Shown here: piece by piece, positions 1 through 5,842 of the stretch
How the letters are laid out: the number at the start of each line of letters is the position of its first letter
Position numbering within the stretch: position 1 is the first letter of the stretch
Assembly (NCBI GenBank): GCA_017561615.1
Contig: JAFZBT010000088.1
Span: forward strand, 1-6,535
Source: Erysipelotrichaceae bacterium
GTDB taxonomy: Bacteria > Bacillota_I > Bacilli_A > Erysipelotrichales > Erysipelotrichaceae
Direction: 5' to 3'
DNA: 6,535 bases
Translations under genes and position numbers: made by a program
The notes under the pieces: model-generated
Told to the model about the DNA's origin: nothing
Seen by the model: the letters and a program-made list of their open reading frames with translations, nothing else
Database searches by the model: none

Positions 1-11
1 CCTGACGCCCT

Positions 12-113
12 ATGAAGAAGTTCATCGTCCTCCTGCTTCTGCTGATTCCCGCCGCCTCCGGCCTGCGGGCGCAGCAAGCCGACACCCTGACGCTGCAGAC
101 CGGCAAGCGCTAA
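12..113 (+). CDS. Signal-peptide-like N-terminal fragment, foreign-looking
   Basis: A 33-codon ORF runs from ATG at 12 to TAA at 111-113. It begins MKKFIVLLLLLIP, a basic N-terminus followed by a leucine-rich core, and has a plausible signal peptidase I site after LRA, just before QQAD. This is the style of exported Bacteroidota proteins. No Shine-Dalgarno precedes the ATG, which also fits Bacteroidota and differs from the strong sites elsewhere in the window. The stretch is visibly more GC-rich than what follows. It ends just where recognisable acyl-CoA synthetase sequence begins, in the same frame. I read it as the 5' fragment of an unrelated secreted-protein gene joined here by misassembly or rearrangement, not as a complete peptide gene. 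The function of the lost body is unknown. Confidence 0.4.
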   Translation: MKKFIVLLLLLIPAASGLRAQQADTLTLQTGKR

Positions 114-1586
114 ATTACTTATTATCTCAACATTTCCGAGTCAAAGGTCATCCTTACGCTCGACCAATTCTACGACAAGGTCGTGGCTGCCAGATCTCTG
201 GCCGACCACCAGGTCATCATCGTCATGGCTACTGTTTCCGACGAGCTTCCTGTTTACCTGAAGGTCCCCTTCCAGATCAAGCAGGGCAACAAGTACGCCG
301 GCTATCCCAATAAGGCTTACTCGCTGAAGTGGAAGGAATTCATCCACATGGGCAAGAAGTACCCCTTACCGCTGCCCAAGATCGATTTCAAGATCGACCG
401 CGTGGCTGCCATTCTCTATTCCGGCGGTACTACCGGCACCAATAAGGGAATCATGCTCTCCGACTTGAACTTCAACGCTCTCAGCCGTCAGACTCTGGCG
501 TTTGCCATCGGTGGAAAGAAAGAAAAGGGCGACAAGATTCTGGCCGTCATGCCGATATTCCATGGATTCGGCTTAGGCATCGGCATCCATACCGCCATCA
601 CCAATGGCATAACCCTGATCCTCATGCCGCAGTTCAGTGTCAAGTCCTATGCGCAGAACCTCATCAAGAAGAGACCGAACTACATTGCCGGTGTTCCCAC
701 CCTGTTTGAAGCTCTGCTGAGAACAAACGGCCTGGAAGGCGAGGATCTCTCCTTCCTTAAGGGAATGTTCTCCGGCGGCGACTCTCTCTCCATCGAGCTC
801 AAGGCCAAGGTTGACCAGTTCCTTAAGGACCACGGCGCTAAGATCCAGGTCAGAGAAGGCTACGGTACGACGGAATGCGTTACCGCCAGCTGTCTGACCC
901 CGATGAATGAATACAAGCCCGGTTCCATCGGTTTAGGATTCCCGGATACCCACTACGTTATCTGCAAGCCCGGTACCACCGAAGAAGTACCGGTTGGCGA
1001 GGAAGGCGAGATCTGTCTGTCCGGTCCGACCGTCATGTTAGGCTATCTGAAGAACGACGAAGAGACCGCTGATACCCTGAAGATCCATGCCGACGGCGAT
1101 GTCTATCTGCATACCGGTGACTTGGGTTACATGGATGAAGACAAGTTCGTCTACTTCAAGCAGAGAATCAAGAGAATGATCATTACCTCAGGATACAACG
1201 TCTATCCTTCCCAGATCGAAAATGTCATCGACGGTCATCCGAAGGTTCTCTACAGCTGCGTCATCGGCGTCAAGGACTCCTACCGCATGGAAAGAGTCAA
1301 GGCCTTCATCGTTCTGAAGAACGGCATCGTTCCTGATGAATCCATCAAGCAGGAGATCCTGAACTACTGTTCTCAGCGCATCGCCAAGTATGCAATGCCC
1401 AGAGAGATCGAATTCCGTGATGACCTTCCCAAGACACTGGTCGGCAAGGTCGCTTACCGCGTTCTGGAAGCCGAGGAAGCCGAAAAGATCAAGAATACTG
1501 AAAACAAGCCGGTTGAAAAGGAAAAGAAGACAGCCGCCGCAAAGACGGAAAAGAAACCGGCCAAGAAGAAGACCAAGTCTGAATAA
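114..1586 (+). CDS. Acyl-CoA synthetase (AMP-binding enzyme), 5'-truncated
   Basis: This is an ANL-superfamily adenylate-forming enzyme, probably a long- or medium-chain fatty acid:CoA ligase. Such enzymes make acyl-AMP from fatty acid and ATP and then transfer the acyl group to CoA. Visible motifs in order are the ATP-binding loop YSGGTTGTNKG (417-449), YGTTE, the YLHTGDLGYMD motif with its ATP-binding aspartate, the hinge stretch RIKRMI, and the C-terminal catalytic lysine in PKTLVGK. Family-like sequence is already present from codon 114 (ITYYLNISESKV), directly after an in-frame TAA. Roughly the first 100-130 residues of a normal enzyme are therefore missing, and the GTG at 183 or ATG at 225 are not convincing starts because neither has an SD. 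The last ~30 residues are a Lys/Ala/Glu-rich low-complexity tail ending in KKKTKSE, beyond the usual end of the fold. As it stands the gene cannot make a full enzyme; the loss is probably a contig-edge artefact. Chain-length specificity cannot be read from the sequence. Confidence 0.85.
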   Translation: MTYYLNISESKVILTLDQFYDKVVAARSLADHQVIIVMATVSDELPVYLKVPFQIKQGNKYAGYPNKAYSLKWKEFIHMGKKYPLPLPKIDFKIDRVAAILYSGGTTGTNKGIMLSDLNFNALSRQTLAFAIGGKKEKGDKILAVMPIFHGFGLGIGIHTAITNGITLILMPQFSVKSYAQNLIKKRPNYIAGVPTLFEALLRTNGLEGEDLSFLKGMFSGGDSLSIELKAKVDQFLKDHGAKIQVREGYGTTECVTASCLTPMNEYKPGSIGLGFPDTHYVICKPGTTEEVPVGEEGEICLSGPTVMLGYLKNDEETADTLKIHADGDVYLHTGDLGYMDEDKFVYFKQRIKRMIITSGYNVYPSQIENVIDGHPKVLYSCVIGVKDSYRMERVKAFIVLKNGIVPDESIKQEILNYCSQRIAKYAMPREIEFRDDLPKTLVGKVAYRVLEAEEAEKIKNTENKPVEKEKKTAAAKTEKKPAKKKTKSE

Positions 1587-1591
1587 CCAGC

Positions 1592-1620
1592 AAAGCACAG
1601 CCTGAAAGCTGTGCTTTTTT
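1592..1620 (+). terminator. Rho-independent terminator after acyl-CoA synthetase
   Basis: A perfect 10-bp stem, AAAGCACAGC (1592-1601) with GCTGTGCTTT (1608-1617), encloses a 6-base loop and continues into a T run up to 1620. It begins 5 bases after the synthetase stop codon. It separates that gene from the DUF218 gene downstream, which therefore needs its own promoter. Confidence 0.9.
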
Positions 1621-1629
1621 CAGGCAGAG

Positions 1630-1658
1630 ATGACATGAAGGCCGTAATGTGCTAATCT
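1630..1658 (+). promoter_or_regulatory. Candidate promoter for the DUF218-GNAT unit
   Basis: The -35-like ATGACA (1630-1635, five of six to TTGACA) lies 17 bases before TAATCT (1653-1658). That -10 is a weak hexamer, but it is preceded by TGC, giving an extended -10. It sits between the upstream terminator and the first gene and predicts transcription starting near 1665. This would make the ATG at 1667 nearly leaderless and supports the TTG start at 1685. The -10 match is poor, so this is a moderate call. Confidence 0.4.
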
Positions 1659-1671
1659 GTTGAAGAATGTC

Positions 1672-1679
1672 AGGAGTGA
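1672..1679 (+). promoter_or_regulatory. Ribosome binding site deciding a TTG start
   Basis: AGGAGTGA, close to the consensus AGGAGGTGA, has its AGGAG core 8 bases before the TTG at 1685. The upstream ATG at 1667 has no SD before it, and this site lies inside the extension that start would add. The start is therefore placed at 1685. Confidence 0.7.
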
Positions 1680-1684
1680 TCAGC

Positions 1685-2371
1685 TTGAAGAAAAACAAAA
1701 GAAAGAAATCACTGTTAAGAAGATTCTGCCGAATGATAATTACCGTCATTATTTCCCTGATTCTGTTCATCACGGTTGTAAATGCCTTTGTGTGCATCTC
1801 CGTCAGCCGGCAGATGCGGTCCGTTGAAGACAGCCTCAGTGCTTCCGGATATGACTGCATCATCGTTCTGGGCTGCGGAGTCTGGGGAAGCACCCCTACG
1901 CCGCTGCTTTCCGACCGTCTGGATGCCGCCATCGAGCTCTACCGGATCGGTGTTGCCCCCAAGATCCTGATGAGCGGCGATCATGGGCAGAAGAATTATG
2001 ATGAAGTTACGGTGATGAGAAACTATGCTCTTTCCCATGGCGTCGCCTCTGAGGACATCTTTCTGGACCACGCCGGCTTTTCAACCTACGAGACCATGTA
2101 TAGGGCAGCTGAAGTCTTCGGCGTAAGAAAGGCAATGGTCGTCACTCAGAAATATCATCTTTACCGCGCTCTCTACGATGCCAGAGCCCTGGGAATACAG
2201 GCTGACGGAGCGATCGCTACCGGCCACGTCTTCATGTCTCAGCTTTACTGGGACTTAAGAGAGGCGGCTGCCAGGGTCAAGGATTTCCTGTGGTGCATCT
2301 TCAAGCCCTTACCGACCTATCTGGGCGGAAAGATCGATATTACCGGCAATGGCGAAGTAACGCTGGATTAG
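1685..2371 (+). CDS. SanA/YdcF-like DUF218 membrane-anchored protein
   Basis: A 228-residue protein of the DUF218 (ElyC/SanA/YdcF) family. Members are linked to envelope integrity and cell-wall precursor or polyprenyl-carrier metabolism in enterobacteria, but their biochemical activity is poorly defined. The N-terminus is very basic (MKKNKRKK), followed by one membrane segment at about residues 17-38, so the domain should lie outside the membrane with the basic end in the cytoplasm. Family signatures are YDCIIVLGCGVWG near residue 56, the SDRLDAA helix, SGDHG followed by an acidic YDE segment, the serine/threonine-rich STYETMYRA region, and VTQKYHLYRA. The length is normal for the family. TTG is preferred over the ATG 18 bases upstream because of its SD. 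The stop lies 9 bases before the GNAT start, so the two genes are probably cotranscribed. The exact role is not deducible. Confidence 0.85.
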   Translation: MKKNKRKKSLLRRFCRMIITVIISLILFITVVNAFVCISVSRQMRSVEDSLSASGYDCIIVLGCGVWGSTPTPLLSDRLDAAIELYRIGVAPKILMSGDHGQKNYDEVTVMRNYALSHGVASEDIFLDHAGFSTYETMYRAAEVFGVRKAMVVTQKYHLYRALYDARALGIQADGAIATGHVFMSQLYWDLREAAARVKDFLWCIFKPLPTYLGGKIDITGNGEVTLD

Positions 2372-2374
2372 GTG
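2370..2374 (+). promoter_or_regulatory. Ribosome binding site for the GNAT gene
   Basis: AGGTG overlaps the stop codon of the preceding gene and lies 6 bases before ATG at 2381. It matches the 3' part of the SD consensus AGGAGGTGA. It favours ATG 2381 over GTG 2372, which has no SD at a workable distance. Confidence 0.55.
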
Positions 2375-2380
2375 CGGGCC

Positions 2381-2872
2381 ATGGAGACGGAAAGACTGAT
2401 AATCGACCAGATCCGGCCGGAAGATCACCTGGATTACTACACGAACATTTCCCATGACCGCCGGGTTCTGGAAACCTTCATTTGCGCATATGCGGAAAGT
2501 CCTGATGATCTTGACATAAGCCGATATGTCGGCCGCGATGACATCCTGGCCATCAGGCTAAGGGAGACCGGAAAACTGATCGGGATATTGAGCATCTTTG
2601 CGCAGAAAGATGACGGAAGCTGTGAGATCGGCTATGGACTGGGATCCCGGTACTGGAACTGCGGTTACGCATCCGAGGCAGTAAAACGGCTGATCGAGCA
2701 TCTGTTCACGGACAGAAACATGAAGAAGATCTATGCTTCCTTCTTTACCGGTAACGATTCTTCCCGCCGGGTAATGGAGAAATGCGGAATGACTTTCAGC
2801 CATTTCTCACCCGGTGAACTGGTCTATCAGGGCAGAAAAAGAGATCTGACGTATTACTGCATCAGCAGGTGA
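2381..2872 (+). CDS. GNAT N-acetyltransferase, RimJ/RimL type
   Basis: A 163-residue GCN5-related acetyltransferase that would transfer an acetyl group from acetyl-CoA to an amine. It starts in family style with METERLIID. The central strands (TGKLIGILSI, CEIGYGL) lead to the acetyl-CoA pyrophosphate-binding turn in RYWNCGYASEA. This is a variant of the usual YWGKGYATEA, keeping the last glycine and the helix after it. Near the end NDSSRRVMEKCGM matches the N-x-x-S...EK-x-GM element. The length is typical. The substrate (ribosomal protein N-terminus, small amine or antibiotic) cannot be inferred. An ATG with AGGTG 6 bases upstream is chosen; a GTG 9 bases earlier would add three residues. It is the second gene of a probable two-gene unit with the DUF218 gene and is convergent with the metal transporter gene. 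Confidence 0.85.
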   Translation: METERLIIDQIRPEDHLDYYTNISHDRRVLETFICAYAESPDDLDISRYVGRDDILAIRLRETGKLIGILSIFAQKDDGSCEIGYGLGSRYWNCGYASEAVKRLIEHLFTDRNMKKIYASFFTGNDSSRRVMEKCGMTFSHFSPGELVYQGRKRDLTYYCISR

Positions 2873-2892
2873 TACCGATAAAGACAGACAAA

Positions 2893-2935
2893 AAAGCGGA
2901 CTTGCGGGGCTTAAACAGCCTGACAGGCCCGCTTT
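2893..2935. terminator. Bidirectional terminator between convergent genes
   Basis: The outer stem AAAGCGG (2893-2899) pairs with CCGCTTT (2929-2935). Inside it CTTG pairs with CAGG after one mismatch, and GGCT/AGCC closes a small apical loop. Read on the minus strand the stem is followed by six Ts, a good end for the metal transporter gene. Read on the plus strand the 3' side is TTTAATTATTT, weaker but usable for the GNAT gene. Confidence 0.75.
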
Positions 2936-2946
2936 AATTATTTCCT

Positions 2947-4317
2947 TTAGTTAATGAAGAACATCAGCATCACCAGGGCAAAGCCGATGATGAATGACAG
3001 GGTAGCCTTGTCATTGCCGTCGGATTCGGCCATCGTGGGTATCTCTTCAATGGTATTGAAGATCATGGCCCCGCCGGCCGCCGACATGACATAGGGAAGC
3101 AGTGATGGCAGTAAGACGGCTAAGGCGATCGTCAGTACGCCTAACAGCGGTACGGAGATGCCGGAAATGCAGCCCATCAGAAAGGCCTTGCCGGCTTCCG
3201 CCCCCTTTTCCCTGATCGGCATGGCCACAAACAGCGCTTCCGGGAAGTTCTGTACGGCAATGGCGATGGAGAGAATGACGGCTGCCGAGGTCATTACCCA
3301 GCTGTTCTGCAGGTAATAACCGGCATAAACGGCGCCCAGGGCTATGCCTTCGGGGATGTGATGGATTATTTCCGCCATCATCACCCGGCTGGAAGCGTCC
3401 ATGCTGCTCTTCAGACCTTCGGTAAGATCGGAGAAGGCGTGGGTGTGCGGAACCAGCGAATCGATGAGATACTGCAATCCAACGCCCAGAAGGAAGAAGA
3501 CAAATACCCAGATGGTCGTCAGGTTGGAACTGGCGAAGAAATGGAAGGCCGGGTCAATGAGTCCCCAGACGGATATTGACAGCATTATTCCGCCGCTGAT
3601 GGCGGCCATGACGATGCGGCTGTGTTCCTTGAGCTCCATCTTGTTGACGTAGACAAAGGCCGAACCGAGGACGGTTCCGATCAGAGGAATCAGAAGCGAG
3701 AAAATGGTATCCGATCTCTGAATTCCCGAGGCGTTTTCCAGCGACTCAATGAGCGTATTGATGCCGATGAAGATCAGAATGGTGCCGCCCATTACTTCGG
3801 AACCGGCCTTGTAGCGCTTGCCGAACTGGTTGCCGATGATGAGACCGGCAATGGAGATCAAGAAGATCTCACTGGCAATGACGGCTGAGGCAAACAGCGT
3901 ATTGGCCAGCTGACTGGCGCTCAGAACGCTTACGGGTACGGCAACGAAGGTGACGCCGATGGCCAGGGCATCGATGCTGGTGGCCACGGCCAGCAAGAAC
4001 ATCTTTCTGAATCCGAAATCGGAATAGTCCTGCTCTTCATCCTCGTCTTCCAGAGCTTCCTTGATCATGTCAATGCCGATGTACGCCAGCAAGCCGAAGG
4101 CCAGCCAGGGGGCATAGGAATGAATGAAGGTCTCAAAGCCGGAACCGACGAAATAGCCAATCATGGGCATCGCAAAATGAAAAACGGCAAACCAGATACC
4201 GCAGATAAAACACTCTCTGATCCTGAGCTTGCTGACGGACATGCCCTTGCAGATCGAAACGGCAAAGGAATCCATGGCCAGACCTACGCCTAACAGCAGC
4301 AGTTCAAACAATCTCAT
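2947..4317 (-). CDS. MntP-ZIP fusion metal transporter
   Basis: A 456-residue integral membrane protein made of two complete transporter modules in one frame. Residues 1 to about 192 are MntP (DUF204), the Mn2+ exporter family: GLAMDSFAVSI carries Asp16 in TM1, ATSIDALAIG carries Asp116 in TM4, and between them lies the acidic loop EDEDEEQD typical of MntP; six segments are predicted. After a linker of about 11 residues (SLENASGIQRS), residues ~204-456 are a GufA-like ZIP carrier with eight predicted segments: MLSISVWGLIDPA, VPHTH, the TM4 metal motif HHIPEG (His319, His320, Glu323), the TM5 motif QNFPEA (Gln356, Asn357, Glu360), and IEEIP in a later segment. MntP normally exports Mn2+; ZIP proteins normally import Zn2+, Fe2+ or Mn2+. 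Each half has the usual full length. No in-frame ATG, GTG or TTG lies at the junction (about 3708-3741). The second ATG (4317) is chosen because the SD lies directly against the first one (4323). The gene has its own promoter. Family assignment of both halves is firm; the substrate and direction of the fused protein are unknown. Confidence 0.9.
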   Translation of the reverse strand: MRLFELLLLGVGLAMDSFAVSICKGMSVSKLRIRECFICGIWFAVFHFAMPMIGYFVGSGFETFIHSYAPWLAFGLLAYIGIDMIKEALEDEDEEQDYSDFGFRKMFLLAVATSIDALAIGVTFVAVPVSVLSASQLANTLFASAVIASEIFLISIAGLIIGNQFGKRYKAGSEVMGGTILIFIGINTLIESLENASGIQRSDTIFSLLIPLIGTVLGSAFVYVNKMELKEHSRIVMAAISGGIMLSISVWGLIDPAFHFFASSNLTTIWVFVFFLLGVGLQYLIDSLVPHTHAFSDLTEGLKSSMDASSRVMMAEIIHHIPEGIALGAVYAGYYLQNSWVMTSAAVILSIAIAVQNFPEALFVAMPIREKGAEAGKAFLMGCISGISVPLLGVLTIALAVLLPSLLPYVMSAAGGAMIFNTIEEIPTMAESDGNDKATLSFIIGFALVMLMFFIN

Positions 4318-4323
4318 ACACAT

Positions 4324-4330
4324 TCACCTC
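4324..4330 (-). promoter_or_regulatory. Ribosome binding site of the MntP-ZIP gene
   Basis: On the minus strand GAGGTGA directly abuts an ATG (4323-4321) and lies 6 bases before a second in-frame ATG (4317-4315). Normal spacing selects the second, giving a protein that starts MRLFELLLLG, the usual beginning of MntP proteins. Confidence 0.7.
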
Positions 4331-4344
4331 AGTCATGTTCACTC

Positions 4345-4373
4345 ATTATATAACCGTCATACCGATAAATCAA
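4345..4373 (-). promoter_or_regulatory. Sigma-A-type promoter of the MntP-ZIP gene
   Basis: Read on the minus strand, TTGATT (4373-4368) is followed after exactly 17 bases by a perfect TATAAT (4350-4345). Transcription would start near 4338, leaving a leader of only about 20 bases before the start codon. That is too short for the yybP-ykoY manganese riboswitch that often controls mntP genes. I see no clear dyad resembling an MntR, Zur or Fur operator, so any metal control would have to act by a repressor at an unrecognised site. Confidence 0.75.
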
Positions 4374-4379
4374 TAAAGA

Positions 4380-4405
4380 AAACTGACGGATTTCTCTGTC
4401 AGTTT
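4380..4405 (-). terminator. Terminator after glutamine synthetase gene
   Basis: On the minus strand the 8-bp stem AAACTGAC/GTCAGTTT with a 10-base loop is followed by TCTTTATT, starting a few bases after the glnA stop codon. The promoter of the next gene begins about 6 bases beyond the stem, so the two transcription units are separated very compactly. Confidence 0.8.
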
Positions 4406-4411
4406 AATCTC

Positions 4412-5842
4412 CTAGAGGTCGAAGTATCTGGCGATCTCCGCCGGGTGAGGAACCTTTTCGATCTCGCCGGCTTCCCGGGCTTTTCTGCTGATCCACAAGT
4501 CCAGAAGCCTTTCCGTAAATACACCGCCCTTGAGAAGGTAATCGTGGTCTTCCTTCAGAGCCTGAAGGGCTTCGGGAAGGCTGGCAGGCAGTGATTCGAT
4601 CCTGCTCTTTTCCTGCTCAGAAAGGTTGTAGAGATTGAAGTCAAACGGTCCCCAGTTGTTTTCATGAGGATCGATATGACTGTCAATTCCATCCAGTCCG
4701 GCCATCAGAATGGCGGCGTAGCAGTAATAGGGATTGCATGTCGCATCGGGGTTGCGCAGCTCAAAGCGCTTTTCATCGGGATTCTTTACGTAGGCGGGGA
4801 TCCTGACGACGGCGCTGCGGTTGGCCATCGCGTAGCCGATGGTGACCGGGGCCTCAAATCCCGGTACCAGGCGCCGGTAGCTGTTGGTCGTCGGATTGGT
4901 GATCGCGCACAGGCTTCGGGCATGCTTAAGCAGGCCGCCGATGAACCAGAGGGCCGTCTGTGACAGTCCGCCGTAGCCTTCGCGGTCATAGAATACCGGT
5001 TTTCCGTCCTTCTTCAGCAGCATGTGGACATGCATGCCGTTGCCGGCTTCGCCATGAATCGGCTTGGGCAGGAAGGTAGCGATCTTTCCGGCCTTCAGTG
5101 ATTCGTTCTTGACGACGTATTTGATGTTCATGGTGTTGTCAGCCATCCGGTTGACTTCACAGAGCTCCACTTCGATCTCCTGCTGGCCGGATCCGCCAAC
5201 TTCATGATGATGGTACTTGACCTTAATGCCCTGTTTCTGGATCTCCAGGGACATGGCGCTTCGCAGGTCGTAACAGCTGTCCGCGGGCAGATCGACGTGA
5301 TAGCCGCCCTTTCTGTCGATGTGATATCCGGAGGTTTCCCTGTACATGTCATCCCGATGACTGGATTCTGAACTGATGAAGGAGAAGGATACGTCATTTG
5401 GATCCGTATGGAATTCCGTCCGGTCAAAGACGGTGAATTCAAATTCCGGCCCGATCAGCATCTCCTCGGCGATTCCCGTTTCCCTGAGATAGTCCGTTGC
5501 CCTCCGCAGGACGTTGCGCGGGTACTGATCAAAGTCGTGGTTCTCGTCCTTGCCGATGACCTTGGCGTCACCGGTCATGACCAGCGTGCCGATTGCGGCA
5601 TACGGATCGACAAAGGCGGTAGACAGATCGGGAATGTAGACCATGTCGCTGTTCTCCACCGGCGCAAAGCCGTAGTTGGAGCCGTCAAATCCGATGCCGT
5701 ATTTCATTGTATTATCGGTCAGCCGGGCTGCCGGGATGGAAACATGACGCCAGCGGCCGTCAATGTCGACCATCTTGAAGTCAATGATTTCGATGCCGTT
5801 GTCGGCGATGAACTGCTGACACTCACTTACTGTTCTGAACAT
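4412..5842 (-). CDS. glnA: Type I glutamine synthetase
   Basis: A 476-residue cytoplasmic glutamine synthetase, which makes glutamine from glutamate, ammonia and ATP and normally works as a dodecamer. The N-terminal beta-grasp domain carries the GFDGSNYGF loop (Asp53). The catalytic domain shows GPEFEF (metal glutamates 133 and 135), HHEVGGSGQQE with two more metal ligands, NGMHVHM, NPTTNSYRRLVPG, NRSAVVRIP and RFELRNPD. All expected active-site residues appear present. The C-terminus, GGVFTERLLD to HPAEIARYFDL, and the extra segment after GPEFEF resemble the GSI-beta subclass. The NLYNL motif puts Tyr405 where enterobacterial enzymes are adenylylated. The start at 5842 is set by TAAGGAG 7 bases upstream; an alternative ATG two codons earlier lies too close to that SD. 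The gene overlaps the end of the recombinase gene by 20 bases. No GlnR-type operator or adjacent glnR is seen, unlike the glnRA operon of Bacilli. Confidence 0.95.
   Translation of the reverse strand: MFRTVSECQQFIADNGIEIIDFKMVDIDGRWRHVSIPAARLTDNTMKYGIGFDGSNYGFAPVENSDMVYIPDLSTAFVDPYAAIGTLVMTGDAKVIGKDENHDFDQYPRNVLRRATDYLRETGIAEEMLIGPEFEFTVFDRTEFHTDPNDVSFSFISSESSHRDDMYRETSGYHIDRKGGYHVDLPADSCYDLRSAMSLEIQKQGIKVKYHHHEVGGSGQQEIEVELCEVNRMADNTMNIKYVVKNESLKAGKIATFLPKPIHGEAGNGMHVHMLLKKDGKPVFYDREGYGGLSQTALWFIGGLLKHARSLCAITNPTTNSYRRLVPGFEAPVTIGYAMANRSAVVRIPAYVKNPDEKRFELRNPDATCNPYYCYAAILMAGLDGIDSHIDPHENNWGPFDFNLYNLSEQEKSRIESLPASLPEALQALKEDHDYLLKGGVFTERLLDLWISRKAREAGEIEKVPHPAEIARYFDL

Noticed and set aside
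111..113. TAA as a recoded sense codon joining the signal peptide to the acyl-CoA synthetase
   Set aside because: Acyl-CoA synthetases are cytoplasmic with no signal peptide, the other genes here use TAA as an ordinary stop, and ~100 residues of the N-terminal domain would still be missing. A chimeric join explains it better.
1188..1932. Long minus-strand open frames opposite the acyl-CoA synthetase and DUF218 genes
   Set aside because: Their translations are low-complexity or incoherent, and they run opposite genes with clear family motifs. They are antisense shadows.
3358..3888. Plus-strand open frames opposite the MntP-ZIP gene
   Set aside because: They are charged, featureless translations opposite membrane-segment codons; no SD or family signature.
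4324..4411. yybP-ykoY manganese riboswitch upstream of the MntP module
   Set aside because: The predicted leader is about 20 bases and the only hairpin in the interval is the glnA terminator, which lies upstream of the promoter.
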